64,000 nucleotides of DNA from Flavobacterium hydrophilum (GCF_003202405.1 NZ_QJHL01000003.1:186001-250000); one strand, 5' to 3'; positions 46,726 through 54,965 are shown, counted from the stretch's first letter. A program made the numbers and translations. Notes: a model not told the origin generated them from the sequence alone.

Positions 46726-47307
46726 TTAGGTCGTAAGCCAGCCTAAGCATACAAAAGTTAATTTTGCGCCTTTAATAAAAGAATTTAAGTCGGTATTTTC
46801 TGTTGCGTTTTCGTTGGTCAATTCTATAAAATAGACTTGCGGATTCATTGGAGCAAAACTATAGTTCAGAAATCTGAATCTTTTTACTTTTGGCGATTTA
46901 CTTAAAGAAACTAATTCTTCAAAATTTGAAACTCTTAATTTGTCATTTCTTTTAAAGTTATATAATGCTGATTCCCTTTCGCTTAACAGTTCAGATTCTG
47001 ATTTAATAATATTGTTTTCTTCTTTGCCAAGTAAAATTTGTGGATAGAAAATACCTTCTGTAAACATTTGTAATAATTCCGGTTTAATATCCCAAAATTG
47101 CAAAGTTTTGTTATTAAACGTAATATTAGTTTTGTCTATTACAGTTATTTTTCCTTGAAATTTTTCGAAACTTTGCTTGACATATTTTTTTTCAAAAAAT
47201 TGTTCTGCCAAAGCATTTTCTTGCTCGTCCTGATTTTTGAACTCATTCTTTTGTGCGTTAGCAATCACTACAAATAAAAGTAAAAAATAAAATAAACTGT
47301 TTTTCAT
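46726..47307 (-). CDS. hypothetical exported protein
   Basis: 193 residues from ATG 47307, which gives a clean signal peptide (MKNSLFYFLLLFVVIANAQ); a longer frame upstream lacks one. The mature part is charged, with LAEQFFEKKYVKQSFEKFQG, ITFNNKTLQFWDIKP and PQVYFIELTNENA. No family was recognised. The last residues (FVCLGWLTT) run into sequence that looks like the upstream region of the parD remnant, so the C-terminus may be altered by a junction. Confidence 0.6.
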   Translation of the reverse strand: MKNSLFYFLLLFVVIANAQKNEFKNQDEQENALAEQFFEKKYVKQSFEKFQGKITVIDKTNITFNNKTLQFWDIKPELLQMFTEGIFYPQILLGKEENNIIKSESELLSERESALYNFKRNDKLRVSNFEELVSLSKSPKVKRFRFLNYSFAPMNPQVYFIELTNENATENTDLNSFIKGAKLTFVCLGWLTT

Positions 47308-47536
47308 TTGATAATTGTTTTGAGTTAAATATTTTTTCCTCTTGCTTGAAACCCCTGCTAAAGGATGTTGTTTTTTCAAAACCAATAACTTTTTTCTCAG
47401 GTAAAATAAGTTTTCGCAGTTCATTATACTTTTGATGATATTCTTCCTGAGAAATTACATTTAGTGATCTTAGCCATTTCAATGTCCGGTAACGTTTTTG
47501 CACTTTGCCGTGTTTGGGAATTTTGAAACCGAGCAT
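47258..47536 (-). CDS. possible small SHOCT-like ORF, doubtful
   Basis: 92 residues. The middle (LKWLRSLNVISQEEYHQKYN, then ELRKLI) resembles the short SHOCT oligomerisation motif. The first 20 residues, however, are encoded inside an attC-like repeat (47488-47620), and its end overlaps the start of the exported-protein gene at 47307. It may be a real short gene with a later start, or an accident of the repeat. Confidence 0.25.
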   Translation of the reverse strand: MLGFKIPKHGKVQKRYRTLKWLRSLNVISQEEYHQKYNELRKLILPEKKVIGFEKTTSFSRGFKQEEKIFNSKQLSNEKQFILFFTFICSDC

Positions 47537-47620
47537 TTCGGTTTAAACGAAAATACGAATTGAAACCGATAATTCCACTAAATTCCGCAATAGTCACAAA
47601 CATGTGTTAGTGCTTGTAGG
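47488..47620. repeat. attC-like imperfect inverted repeat R3
   Basis: The left end (47488-47519) contains TAACGTTTTTGCACTTTGCC and GTGTTTGGGA; the right end (47593-47620) on the minus strand reads CCTACAAGCACTAACACATG then TTTGTG. The two ends are complementary in part. The left end aligns with that of R2 at 54226-54257 (TAACGTT-T-GCACT-CG-GTTTGGGA shared). It begins 14 bases past the LysR gene stop. An internal hairpin AAACCGA-GCATT-TCGGTTT lies at about 47526-47543. Confidence 0.6.
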
Positions 47621-47633
47621 AATATGCGAAAAC

Positions 47634-48527
47634 TTAATAAGGAGATAAATTAGTTTTTTTCATCTTCTCTATAAAAAGGTTAATTTCTTTCAGGTTATTA
47701 TTCTTCAGCTTGAATGAATAAAATAGTTTTTGCTCTATTATTTTAGAAGACTTAATTGGTGCTTTAATTAAATTTTTGTCTACCTCTTCTTCACATAAAT
47801 GTTTAGGAACTATACTAAATCCGCTATTGTTTTTTAAAGTTTCTATTATGTCCAGATAAGAGGGTAATATATATCTTGGAACTATTCTGGGACTAGTATT
47901 AAATCTTGAATCCCAGAACTTTTTTATATCATTTTGGTTATTGTCATAGGTAAACCAGGTTTGCTTTTGTAGCCATGTGATGAATTGGGTATCATTTTTT
48001 TCAATATTCTCTGGAATAACAATAGAATTGGAGCAAATTAATTCTAACTCTTCATTCTTTAGGTATGTGAATTGGTGGTCGTAAGTATCGTGTTTTTTTA
48101 TTCCAGCCAATAATTGAATTTTTTCCATTTCAAGGGCTTCAATCAATTCTTTTTCATTTCCAAATTGGGTTACTATATACATGTCAAAAGTATAAATATG
48201 ATGTATTAATTCTTTCCTGAAAAAGTCTGTGGTACAACCAATTGTTATTGCAGATCGTTGTTTTTTTGTTCTTTTACCTGAATAATATTCTACTTTTTCT
48301 AATTCACTTAGTGGATTATTAATTTGTGAATATAAAAATTTTCCATATTCGGTAGGTTCTAATTTACGGGTGGTTCTTTCAAATAGTTTTTTTCCAATAT
48401 GGCTTTCCAGGGCAGATAAATGTTTACTGACTCCAGGTTGCGTCATATTTAATTTTTTTGAAGCTTCTGTTATATTTTTACATTCATATATAGCGCTGAA
48501 TGTTCGCAACCATTCTAAATTAATCAT
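47634..48527 (-). CDS. LysR-family transcriptional regulator
   Basis: 298 residues from ATG 48527 (MINLEWLRTFSAIYECKNIT). The winged HTH is residues 1-60 with ASKKLNMTQPGVSKHLSALE and KLFERTTRKLEPTEYGKFLY; the rest is the periplasmic-binding-like effector domain. The longer open frame upstream (to 48704) runs across the divergent promoter region and is not coding. It is divergent from the azoreductase gene with 92 bases between, the standard layout for a LysR regulator and its target. Other LysR-type proteins of this layout respond to quinones or electrophiles; that is inference here. Confidence 0.92.
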   Translation of the reverse strand: MINLEWLRTFSAIYECKNITEASKKLNMTQPGVSKHLSALESHIGKKLFERTTRKLEPTEYGKFLYSQINNPLSELEKVEYYSGKRTKKQRSAITIGCTTDFFRKELIHHIYTFDMYIVTQFGNEKELIEALEMEKIQLLAGIKKHDTYDHQFTYLKNEELELICSNSIVIPENIEKNDTQFITWLQKQTWFTYDNNQNDIKKFWDSRFNTSPRIVPRYILPSYLDIIETLKNNSGFSIVPKHLCEEEVDKNLIKAPIKSSKIIEQKLFYSFKLKNNNLKEINLFIEKMKKTNLSPY

Positions 48528-48583
48528 AACATATATTATAAATAAGCAAACAAAAATAATTAAAATTATCAATGTGCTGGCTC

Positions 48584-48591
48584 TATATTTG
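48584..48591 (+). promoter_or_regulatory. azoreductase -7 box (TATATTTG)
   Basis: TATATTTG matches TAnnTTTG, 28 bases before the ATG at 48620, inside the 92-base LysR/azoreductase intergenic region. No perfect -33 TTG; activator-dependent promoters often lack one. A LysR-type T-N11-A site could not be assigned uniquely in this AT-rich DNA. Confidence 0.45.
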
Positions 48592-48619
48592 TAAAAAATA
48601 TTTGTAAAAAAAAGAAAAT

Positions 48620-49240
48620 ATGACAAAGACATTAGTAATAAATTATACACCCAGAAAAGGCTCTTACACAAAAAATTTATTTGATGAATTTGTGGAACTG
48701 GCAAAAGGAAAAACAGAAATTAAGCATTTAAATTTAGCTGAAACTCCACCAGAATTATTATTAGAGAAAAATTTGAATTTAATAATGCAATGGAATATGG
48801 GTAAAAGAGACTTTTCGGAAACAGAACTCTTAACGCTATCTAATCATCATAAGCTTATAGAGGAAGTTATTGCTGCTGATAATATTGTATTGGCTTTTCC
48901 TATCTACAATTTTTCAATGCCGGCAACAGTAAAGGCCTGGATAGATGCTATTGTGGTTAGTGATAAGACATTTTCTTTTAGCCCTGAAACAGGTTTTAGC
49001 GGTCTTTGTAAAGATAAAAAAGCTTTATCAATAGTAGTCAGTGGATTCGATTATAATAATTCCGATACTATCAGGGAATTTGCTTCCTCTACACTAAAAC
49101 AAAATTTTGATTTTATGGGTATCTCTTCAGAACAGATTTCAGCTTTTGGGGTTGACCAAAATAGAGACCAATTGAATTCAATTCTTGAAAAGGCGAAATT
49201 GGAGATAAAAACTTTGATTGACAGATGGTTTCCAAATTAA
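48620..49240 (+). CDS. FMN-dependent NADH-azoreductase / flavodoxin-fold quinone reductase
   Basis: 206 residues. Flavodoxin-like fold: VINYTPRKGSYTKNL is the phosphate-binding loop for FMN, FPIYNFSMPATVKAWIDAIV is the family signature, and FSFSPETGFSGL follows. Such enzymes reduce quinones or azo compounds by two electrons and protect from electrophile stress. The divergent LysR gene is the likely regulator. It is the only plus-strand gene in the 45-56 kb region. Confidence 0.9.
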   Translation: MTKTLVINYTPRKGSYTKNLFDEFVELAKGKTEIKHLNLAETPPELLLEKNLNLIMQWNMGKRDFSETELLTLSNHHKLIEEVIAADNIVLAFPIYNFSMPATVKAWIDAIVVSDKTFSFSPETGFSGLCKDKKALSIVVSGFDYNNSDTIREFASSTLKQNFDFMGISSEQISAFGVDQNRDQLNSILEKAKLEIKTLIDRWFPN

Positions 49241-49307
49241 TCAGCATCTCACTCAGTTAGCATCTTATGAAGGTAAACCCTTGTTATCAACAGAACATTC
49301 TGCCCTT

Positions 49308-50030
49308 TTATAATTCGGTTATTAATGGTAAGTCATTTAAAAGTTTTTCTCTATTACCAGTATCCAAATATCTTGGCAGAATGTGAAGTTTTTGCAATTT
49401 TTTAAGTGATAGCAATGGTGTGATGTCGTAATTCTTCTTTTCTACATTTAGTATAAAAGCAAGATATTTCAGATTGGTTAGTTTTGATATTGGCTCCATA
49501 CTTTTGACAGATTGTCCCGTTCCGCTCATTTTTCCGTGGCTTAAAAAAAGTTCTTCCAGATTTGTCAGAGAAGATAATGGCTCCAAATCAGACATATTAT
49601 TTATCTCGTGAATGTACAAAGTTTTAAGATTGGTTAAACCTCTAAGAAAATCAATGTTTTCTGCCTTTTTAATACTTGAAAGAACCAAAACTTGAAGATT
49701 TTTCAAAGGTGCCAGGTCTGGTATTTCATTTTGTTTGTTTACACTTATCTGAAGATATTTTAAATTGGGTAATGTTGAAAATACACTAACCCGCTCATCG
49801 TCGATTTCTCCTAAGCTTATTGCTTCTATATTTTTATTTGCGTTTAACGAAGAAAGGTTTGTATAAGTCAACTTGAATTTCTTCAATGGAGTTGACATTT
49901 CTAAAATATTCGTGTCAGTAGGAATTGTTGATAGGTCAAAAATTCCTCTTACTGCTCCTTTGAAAACACCTAGATGTGCATAATCGGCAACTGGACTTTT
50001 TTGTTCTAATAAATAATTATTCCAATTCAT
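49308..50030 (-). CDS. leucine-rich repeat protein
   Basis: 240 residues from ATG 50030 (MNWNNYLLEQKSPVADYAHL). A longer frame to 50174 exists but its extra 48 residues are translated from a dispersed intergenic repeat (50131-50188), so I reject it. At least five LRR-type segments of about 22 residues are visible from residue about 90: LPNLKYLQIS, LKNLQVLVLS, LTNLKTLYIHE, LTNLEELFLS, LTNLKYLAFI, LKKLQKLHIL. No signal peptide, so probably cytoplasmic; protein-protein interaction role is inference. Confidence 0.8.
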   Translation of the reverse strand: MNWNNYLLEQKSPVADYAHLGVFKGAVRGIFDLSTIPTDTNILEMSTPLKKFKLTYTNLSSLNANKNIEAISLGEIDDERVSVFSTLPNLKYLQISVNKQNEIPDLAPLKNLQVLVLSSIKKAENIDFLRGLTNLKTLYIHEINNMSDLEPLSSLTNLEELFLSHGKMSGTGQSVKSMEPISKLTNLKYLAFILNVEKKNYDITPLLSLKKLQKLHILPRYLDTGNREKLLNDLPLITEL

Positions 50031-50130
50031 TTGTTGATTTGTTTGGGCGGTTTTTCCTGTATTGCTGGTATGTTTTGGCGCTTGGAGAGGTTGGACATTA
50101 ACGATCCGGGATTTTTTGGTTAAACACAAA

Positions 50131-50188
50131 TTTTCCAAATATAAAACAATCTTTCCATTAAGCCAATTGCCCAAATCCGTTGTAGCTG
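50131..50188. repeat. dispersed 60-base repeat R4
   Basis: On the minus strand it reads CAGCTACAACGGATTTGGGC, AATTGGCTTAATGGAAAGAT and then TATTTGGAAAA. It closely matches R5 (53501-53561) and the right half of R2 (54313-54375). The left half expected for an attC-like partner is not clear here, so this copy may be incomplete. Confidence 0.75.
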
Positions 50189-50319
50189 TTACTGGCTGGT
50201 TATTTAGTCGAAATTACAATTAAACAACAAATTCTTCATGCTTCTGTTGGCAAAATAAATAAATAGCCTGTCTTTTTGGAAAGCCTCTTTTTATAGTGTA
50301 TGTGCTAAATATTGATTTT

Positions 50320-50712
50320 TTAATAGCTGTTTTTTTTGTTTTTAGTATTCGTATCTTTCAAAAATTTCTTCTGTAAACTCTTTGCATTAAAGATTACAAA
50401 TGCTGATATACAAAGATACATTGAGAAATAGATCATTAACATTCTGAGTCCGCTAACACCCGTAAAAAGCAGTAAAATTTGCGAAGCGAAACCCATAAGC
50501 CAACCAATTATAATAATCATTGTGACAGAAACCCCAAAAATTCCATAGGTTTCTTTTGGAATATAGACTCCTGTTTTTTTTAAAATCCAAAGTGGCAAGA
50601 GTAATATTAAAAGCAACGCTATAGGATGAAAGGCAGCAAAAGCCACCAAAATACCAGGTTCGCGATCAATGCTTTGTATAATTTCAATACTGTTAAAAGG
50701 TAATTCCATCAT
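50320..50712 (-). CDS. small membrane protein after LemA
   Basis: About 130 residues from MMELPFNS (50712); a start at 50730 is also possible. Three hydrophobic segments: about 25-45 (AFHPIALLLILLLPLWIL), 55-80 (IFGVSVTMIIIIGWLMGFA) and about 85-110. The tail is basic (KSLQKKFLKDTNTKNKK). It overlaps the end of the LemA gene, so it is translated with it. No family was recognised; likely a partner of LemA and the GIDE-domain protein. Confidence 0.65.
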   Translation of the reverse strand: MMELPFNSIEIIQSIDREPGILVAFAAFHPIALLLILLLPLWILKKTGVYIPKETYGIFGVSVTMIIIIGWLMGFASQILLLFTGVSGLRMLMIYFSMYLCISAFVIFNAKSLQKKFLKDTNTKNKKNSY

Positions 50713-51253
50713 ATTTTTTTTCTTGTTCACTAATTTGTAAAAGGTTTTTACTGCTGTATAACATTATTTTCGCTAGTATAAAATTTGGGAATTCGGCAAT
50801 ACCTATATTGTACATATTGACACTTTCATTGTACAATTCTCTTCGGTCGGCAATGGCATCTTCTATTTGAGAAACACGATCTTGTAACAGTTGAAGGCTT
50901 TTATTGGCATTCAAATCAGGATAATTTTCCGAAACTGCAAAAATAGATTTCATTTGATTTTGAATTTCGTTTGATAGTGCTATTTTATCTTCTGTTACAG
51001 CAGTGTTCAAAAAACGAGTACGCAGCTCGGTAAGTTTAGTCAATGTTGTTTCTTCATACTTCTCAGACTCTTTGACTATTTTTATTAAATTAGGAATTTC
51101 GTCTGCTCTTTGTTTGAGTAAAACATCAATGTTTCCAAACGATTTATCAATATTATTCTTAAGCATAACCAACCGGTTATAGGTAGATACCAGAACATTC
51201 AAAAGTCCTAAGATCACTAATCCGATAATTACATAAGCTATAATTTGTGTCAT
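50693..51253 (-). CDS. LemA family protein
   Basis: 186 residues. One N-terminal membrane helix (about 4-22, IAYVIIGLVILGLLNVLVSTYNR), then the LemA helical bundle: MLKNNIDKSFGNIDVLLKQR, DEIPNLIKIVKESEKYE, ENYPDLNANKSLQLLQDRVS, IADRRELYNESVNMYNI, ending FAxIL-like IMLYSSKNLL. LemA proteins are membrane-anchored coiled-coil proteins of unknown biochemical role. Here it lies between a GIDE-domain membrane protein and a small membrane protein in an apparent three-gene operon. Confidence 0.93.
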   Translation of the reverse strand: MTQIIAYVIIGLVILGLLNVLVSTYNRLVMLKNNIDKSFGNIDVLLKQRADEIPNLIKIVKESEKYEETTLTKLTELRTRFLNTAVTEDKIALSNEIQNQMKSIFAVSENYPDLNANKSLQLLQDRVSQIEDAIADRRELYNESVNMYNIGIAEFPNFILAKIMLYSSKNLLQISEQEKKYDGITF

Positions 51254-51306
51254 ATTTTGCTGTTTTTTTTAATTTTATTTATTTTCAATTAATTATTTCA
51301 ATTAGG

Positions 51307-52530
51307 TTATTTTGTTTCTTCTGTTGCTTTTTGAGTATCCTGAACTTCCTGAGGTGCTATTTCCTTTCTATTATAACTATCATCAAGCATGTCATAAAAA
51401 TCATCAATTGAATTAATTGGCCTTGAATCCTGAAACGGAATTTTCCAGTTAATCTCACCAAATTCAATGGTGTTATTTTTTAAATTGATGGGCGTGATTA
51501 ATAGGAGCGCAATTGTAATAACCCAAAAATAAATGAAATACCCAGCCGATTGCATAATAGGGCTCCATTCATTATAATTTGCCACACTTGCTACAGGTGC
51601 CATACCAAAAACATTTTTTATCTCTTCTTTTTCAAAAACAGGTTCGTTGTTTTTGCCCAATCCGGCTTTCCCAATTAGCAGAACTTCCTGATTCTCTACC
51701 AGGAGGTATTGGGTATATCGCTTTAAAGCAGAATGGTACTGTTCATCAATACCAAAATCTATAAACTCTATTTCCGAAGGCATTACTTTTATTTTTCCAG
51801 AGTTGTCTTCCAAAAAAAATGGATTGCAGACCGTTTCAGAAAACTCCAATGAATAAGATTTATCACCATCACTGTCTGTAGATATACTTTCTATGGTATA
51901 ATAAAAACCAATGCAGTTTTTTGAACTAATACGAGAAACATTTGTGTCGATCGTTTTTGCCTTTCCCGAAATTTCGGCCAATCCCATGGCTACAGAACGG
52001 ATATTGGAGGTTGGCAAAACACGCTGTAGTTTATAAAATATTTTTTTGTTGCTTTTCTTAAAAATTGACGTCAGGAATGGTAAAATTATAAAAATAATAA
52101 TGATGAAATAGGCAGGCCCCAGCGAAAGCATAAAACCGAAAAAAAATAAAGTTGATAATGAACCCAAAATTTTAATCCACCAGGGAAGTGGTTTTTTGCC
52201 CATTTTTACACGCTCTTTGTCTTCTCTTTTGACTCTTTTATAACCATCACTTATTGAAGAAATAATCATTCCGAGGATTCCTAAAACAAAAACAGAAAGG
52301 AACAGAATAATAAAAACTAGTACACCAAGTTTTACATCAACTAATCCGGCAATGGCAATTAAAGCAGGATTTACTATAAAGAACAGCCACTTTGGTCTAA
52401 AGTTAATATTGAATAATTCTCCGATAATGAGTGTATGAAAAATGGCGACACCCATACTCATAAACATCATAAAAAAAAGAAAAGGCCATTCTACTGATAG
52501 TGAATTGTAAAAATCTGAAAATGTTTCCAA
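51307..52530 (-). CDS. multi-pass membrane protein with GIDE-like domain
   Basis: 407 residues. About five membrane segments: 15-40, 48-65, 66-95, about 125-155 and about 335-355. Between them, residues about 165-310 resemble the GIDE domain found in the mitochondrial E3 ligase MUL1 and in bacterial relatives: SVAMGLAEISGKAKTI, SSKNCIGFYYTIE, VCNPFFLEDNSGKIKVMP, QYLLVENQEVLLIGKAG. No RING finger is seen, so no ligase activity is claimed. It is followed after 53 bases by lemA; GIDE-LemA pairing is known in bacteria, but what it does is not known. Confidence 0.75.
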   Translation of the reverse strand: METFSDFYNSLSVEWPFLFFMMFMSMGVAIFHTLIIGELFNINFRPKWLFFIVNPALIAIAGLVDVKLGVLVFIILFLSVFVLGILGMIISSISDGYKRVKREDKERVKMGKKPLPWWIKILGSLSTLFFFGFMLSLGPAYFIIIIFIILPFLTSIFKKSNKKIFYKLQRVLPTSNIRSVAMGLAEISGKAKTIDTNVSRISSKNCIGFYYTIESISTDSDGDKSYSLEFSETVCNPFFLEDNSGKIKVMPSEIEFIDFGIDEQYHSALKRYTQYLLVENQEVLLIGKAGLGKNNEPVFEKEEIKNVFGMAPVASVANYNEWSPIMQSAGYFIYFWVITIALLLITPINLKNNTIEFGEINWKIPFQDSRPINSIDDFYDMLDDSYNRKEIAPQEVQDTQKATEETK

Positions 52531-52630
52531 AATAATTTTAAAATTTATTTATTGAGAGAAAATCTCAGGTTAAAAAGTAAGCCAAATAATAGAAAGAAAT
52601 ATTTGCTTTTCATAGAGTATTAAAAAATTC

Positions 52631-53398
52631 TTATTGATTAATTATAAATAAACTGGTGTTTTTATTTATTCCTGGAAGATATAGCAAACAATTTTCACCA
52701 AAAATATTTAAAATTTTAAAATTATTATAAGAACTTACTTCTTTAAAATAAACTGTTTTTTTGAGTGAAGAAATTTTAAAATAATCCAGATAAACAGGGC
52801 AAATTATTGACCCGCCTAGCCTTCCGCCACCACAGAGTGTAGTGTTCCCGATGACGATACTTTCAAACGGTTCTAAAACATCTTCTTCATTATAGGTACT
52901 TGCGGTATTATATACTTTTAATTCATCACCTCTATTTTCCCAAAACTTTGAATCCAGGAGTTGAGGATTATAATCTGGAGGCGAAAATTTATGATTTAGT
53001 GTGTAGATTACATCATCAATCATTTCTGTACCATACAAATTAATATTTTTTGGTTTTGGGTCAGCTTCATTTTGTATAGAATCGTTGTTGGATTGATTGA
53101 TTTTAAAATAATATTTTTTGCAATTTTTAAGGCTAGTATAATCTGAAATAACAATAGAGTCCGAAGATGCAGCATTATTATCCTTACTAACATAACTCAC
53201 TGTAATGCATTTGTTTTCTGTAATAAAAACAGCTTCTATATCTTCATTTTTTCCACTAAATAATTTCAAATTCAATTTTTCAGGATTTGAAGCGATTTCA
53301 GAGAATGTTAGTATTTCAGGATATTTGTCTTTTTGGGGTTTTTGATAATTACAGGAAATAAAAAGAAATAACAAAATGAATAAAAGATATTTGGGCAT
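52631..53398 (-). CDS. hypothetical lipoprotein
   Basis: 255 residues. Lipoprotein signal MPKYLLFILLFLFISC with Cys16. The mature part carries SEIASNPEKLNLKLF, a long Asn/Asp-rich middle and CGGGRLGGSIICPVY near residue 195, which could form a tight turn. No family was recognised. It lies between the GIDE/LemA operon and repeat R5. Confidence 0.65.
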   Translation of the reverse strand: MPKYLLFILLFLFISCNYQKPQKDKYPEILTFSEIASNPEKLNLKLFSGKNEDIEAVFITENKCITVSYVSKDNNAASSDSIVISDYTSLKNCKKYYFKINQSNNDSIQNEADPKPKNINLYGTEMIDDVIYTLNHKFSPPDYNPQLLDSKFWENRGDELKVYNTASTYNEEDVLEPFESIVIGNTTLCGGGRLGGSIICPVYLDYFKISSLKKTVYFKEVSSYNNFKILNIFGENCLLYLPGINKNTSLFIINQ

Positions 53399-53500
53399 AA
53401 AATATTTATAAAGATTTTTAACTTAATTACAATTCACAATTAAAACCAGAGTTCGATTTTTGAATTAATTTGTACTTGTAAATCCATGTGATCGGATTTA

Positions 53501-53561
53501 CCAAATCATTCCAAATACAAACCATTTTTCTATTCAGTCAATTGACCAAATTCGTTGTAGC
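53501..53561. repeat. dispersed 60-base repeat R5
   Basis: On the minus strand GCTACAACGAATTTGGTCAA, then TTGACTGAATAG, then GTTTGTATTTGGAATGATTT. It begins 14 bases past the TAG of the zinc-ribbon gene and matches R4 and R2. The opposite end is not clearly recognisable; a small AAATCC-GGATTT inverted repeat lies at about 53480-53499. Confidence 0.75.
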
Positions 53562-53574
53562 ATTTAGGTACAGG

Positions 53575-53781
53575 CTATTTATCGCTTTTTAAATTATTAA
53601 CATATTTGGATGATTTTCCATTCCAATAACAGTTTATGCATCTGTCATTTTCAAATTTGTGCTCACAATTTTTCTTTCCATACAAATAAAATGAGCATTC
53701 AGGACATAAAGAGGTCATTTCTGATGATTCTGAAAAATAAAGACTTTTACATTCGTCACATTTTTGAGTTTTACTATTCAT
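53575..53781 (-). CDS. small zinc-ribbon protein
   Basis: 68 residues. Cysteine pairs C8-x2-C11 and C26-x2-C29, then C39, C48 and C51 (CDECKSLYF, CPECSFYLYGKKNCEHKF, CINCYWNG) suggest one or two zinc-binding knuckles. It overlaps the upstream gene by 8 bases, so the two are co-translated. No family was recognised. Nucleic-acid or protein binding would be typical for such a fold but is inference. Confidence 0.6.
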   Translation of the reverse strand: MNSKTQKCDECKSLYFSESSEMTSLCPECSFYLYGKKNCEHKFENDRCINCYWNGKSSKYVNNLKSDK

Positions 53782-54205
53782 GTAAAGATTCCCTTTTTAA
53801 ATTTATAACAGTATTTACACTTTTAATTAATCCGATTGAAGCTTTTCCTGTTTCCATTTGAAAATCAATTTGTTCTCCGTAAATATCAATAATTCTAAAG
53901 ATTGATAATTTTGGTTTATTTACAGTGCCTTTAAAATCTCCAAAAATAACATCATCAATTGATTCAAAATCTATTGATTTAAGATTGTTATTTTCTATCT
54001 CTAAAATTTGACGAGTTGTTATTAAAGTATGTTTAGTTTGGCTTTTTATTTCAAAGATTGGAAGCTCATTTTTATCCAATTCAAAGTCAATATACTTATT
54101 TTCAGTTTCTGCTGAAATTTTAGAATATTCCCAAGTATCAATATCCATCGCAGAACGTTTTATCGACGCAATTGTTATATTTTGAATAGAGATGTCTTTT
54201 TTCAC
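53774..54205 (-). CDS. hypothetical protein, first gene of a two-gene cassette
   Basis: 143 residues, soluble, rich in beta strands (NITIASIKRSAMDIDTWEYS, KHTLITTRQILEIENNNLKS, VIFGDFKGT, LSIFRIIDIYGEQIDFQME), weakly like a PH-type domain. No family was recognised. The ATG lies 21 bases from the end of the attC-like element R2 and its stop overlaps the zinc-ribbon gene. Confidence 0.6.
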   Translation of the reverse strand: MKKDISIQNITIASIKRSAMDIDTWEYSKISAETENKYIDFELDKNELPIFEIKSQTKHTLITTRQILEIENNNLKSIDFESIDDVIFGDFKGTVNKPKLSIFRIIDIYGEQIDFQMETGKASIGLIKSVNTVINLKRESLHE

Positions 54206-54225
54206 TTAAGTTCTTTTAGCATGTA

Positions 54226-54386
54226 CCTAACGTTCTGGCACTACAGCGGGTTTGGGATTAAATTAAAGCCCTATTTTCGGATTTGCCACCCGAGCGATAG
54301 CGAACAGGCGAAGCAAATCATCCCAAATACAAAACCATCTTCCGATTGAGCCAATTTCCCAAATCAGTTGTAGCTGCTATAGGCAG
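54226..54386. repeat. attC-like imperfect inverted repeat R2 (best preserved copy)
   Basis: 161 bases filling almost the whole gap between two genes. Left end 54226-54257 (CCTAACGTTCTGGCACTACA then GCGGGTTTGGGA) pairs imperfectly with the right end 54356-54386, which on the minus strand reads CCTGCCTATAGCAGCTACAA then CTGATTTGGGA. On the minus strand the distal end is AACGTTAGGT, which contains GTTRRRY, the integron R' core. The right end starts 5 bases past the stop of the DMP19-like gene; the left end stops 20 bases before the next ATG. Confidence 0.7.
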
Positions 54387-54391
54387 GTAAT

Positions 54392-54928
54392 TTATGTTCG
54401 GTTAATTAAAATTTTACTTTTATTATTCTCTGCATAATTTCTATACAAATCTTTTAATAATCCATCAGGATAGCTTGAAAATTCTCTATCCATTTTTTCC
54501 ATCAAACTTTCAGTTTTTTCATCTGAACTATCGAAAAACCAACTACCATTTTTTGGTAATAGTTCGACTGCTTGTCTAATTATTTCAGAAGATTTTACAG
54601 CTCCAATCTCATTTAATGCATTTACAACTTCTTTAGAATATTGTGGATACCATTCTTGCAAAAAACTGAGAATAGAATCAGCCTGTCCTGCGTTTTCTAT
54701 ATGCATACAAAGAAATAAATTCAGTTCAATTGAGTTAAGTTTTTCAGGAGATTTTTCGTTTTTATTTATTAGAATCTCGTGTAACGCTATAGAAAAATCT
54801 GAATTGTCCTTTAATTGAAAGAGTGAATCAAAATCTTGCTCTAAAACAATTTTATCTCTAAGTATCAATTGACTTTTTAATTCTTCAGTCATCCAAGAAA
54901 GTCCGCTATATTTATCGCTTTGTTGCAT
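54392..54928 (-). CDS. DMP19-family (DUF4375-like) protein
   Basis: 178 residues. The core ELNLFLCMHIENAGQADSIL, then WYPQYSKEVVNALNEIGAVK and IIRQAVELLP, follows the DMP19 pattern (aromatic-rich NAGF segment, then a helix with AL..IGA..). The Neisseria founder is a DNA-mimic protein that relieves a repressor; many Bacteroidota relatives have unknown roles and lie among polymorphic-toxin or cassette genes. This copy is acidic at both ends. It stands between attC-like elements R1 and R2. Confidence 0.6.
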   Translation of the reverse strand: MQQSDKYSGLSWMTEELKSQLILRDKIVLEQDFDSLFQLKDNSDFSIALHEILINKNEKSPEKLNSIELNLFLCMHIENAGQADSILSFLQEWYPQYSKEVVNALNEIGAVKSSEIIRQAVELLPKNGSWFFDSSDEKTESLMEKMDREFSSYPDGLLKDLYRNYAENNKSKILINRT

Positions 54929-54965
54929 AATTTACTAGTTCTAATTCGAGTCTGAGTTTTGCTCG

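Noticed and set aside
48528..48704. N-terminal hydrophobic extension of the LysR protein
   Set aside because: It would cross the divergent promoter and enter the azoreductase gene; LysR proteins start at the HTH, as from 48527.
50031..50174. N-terminal extension of the LRR protein
   Set aside because: It is translated from dispersed repeat R4, not protein-coding elsewhere.
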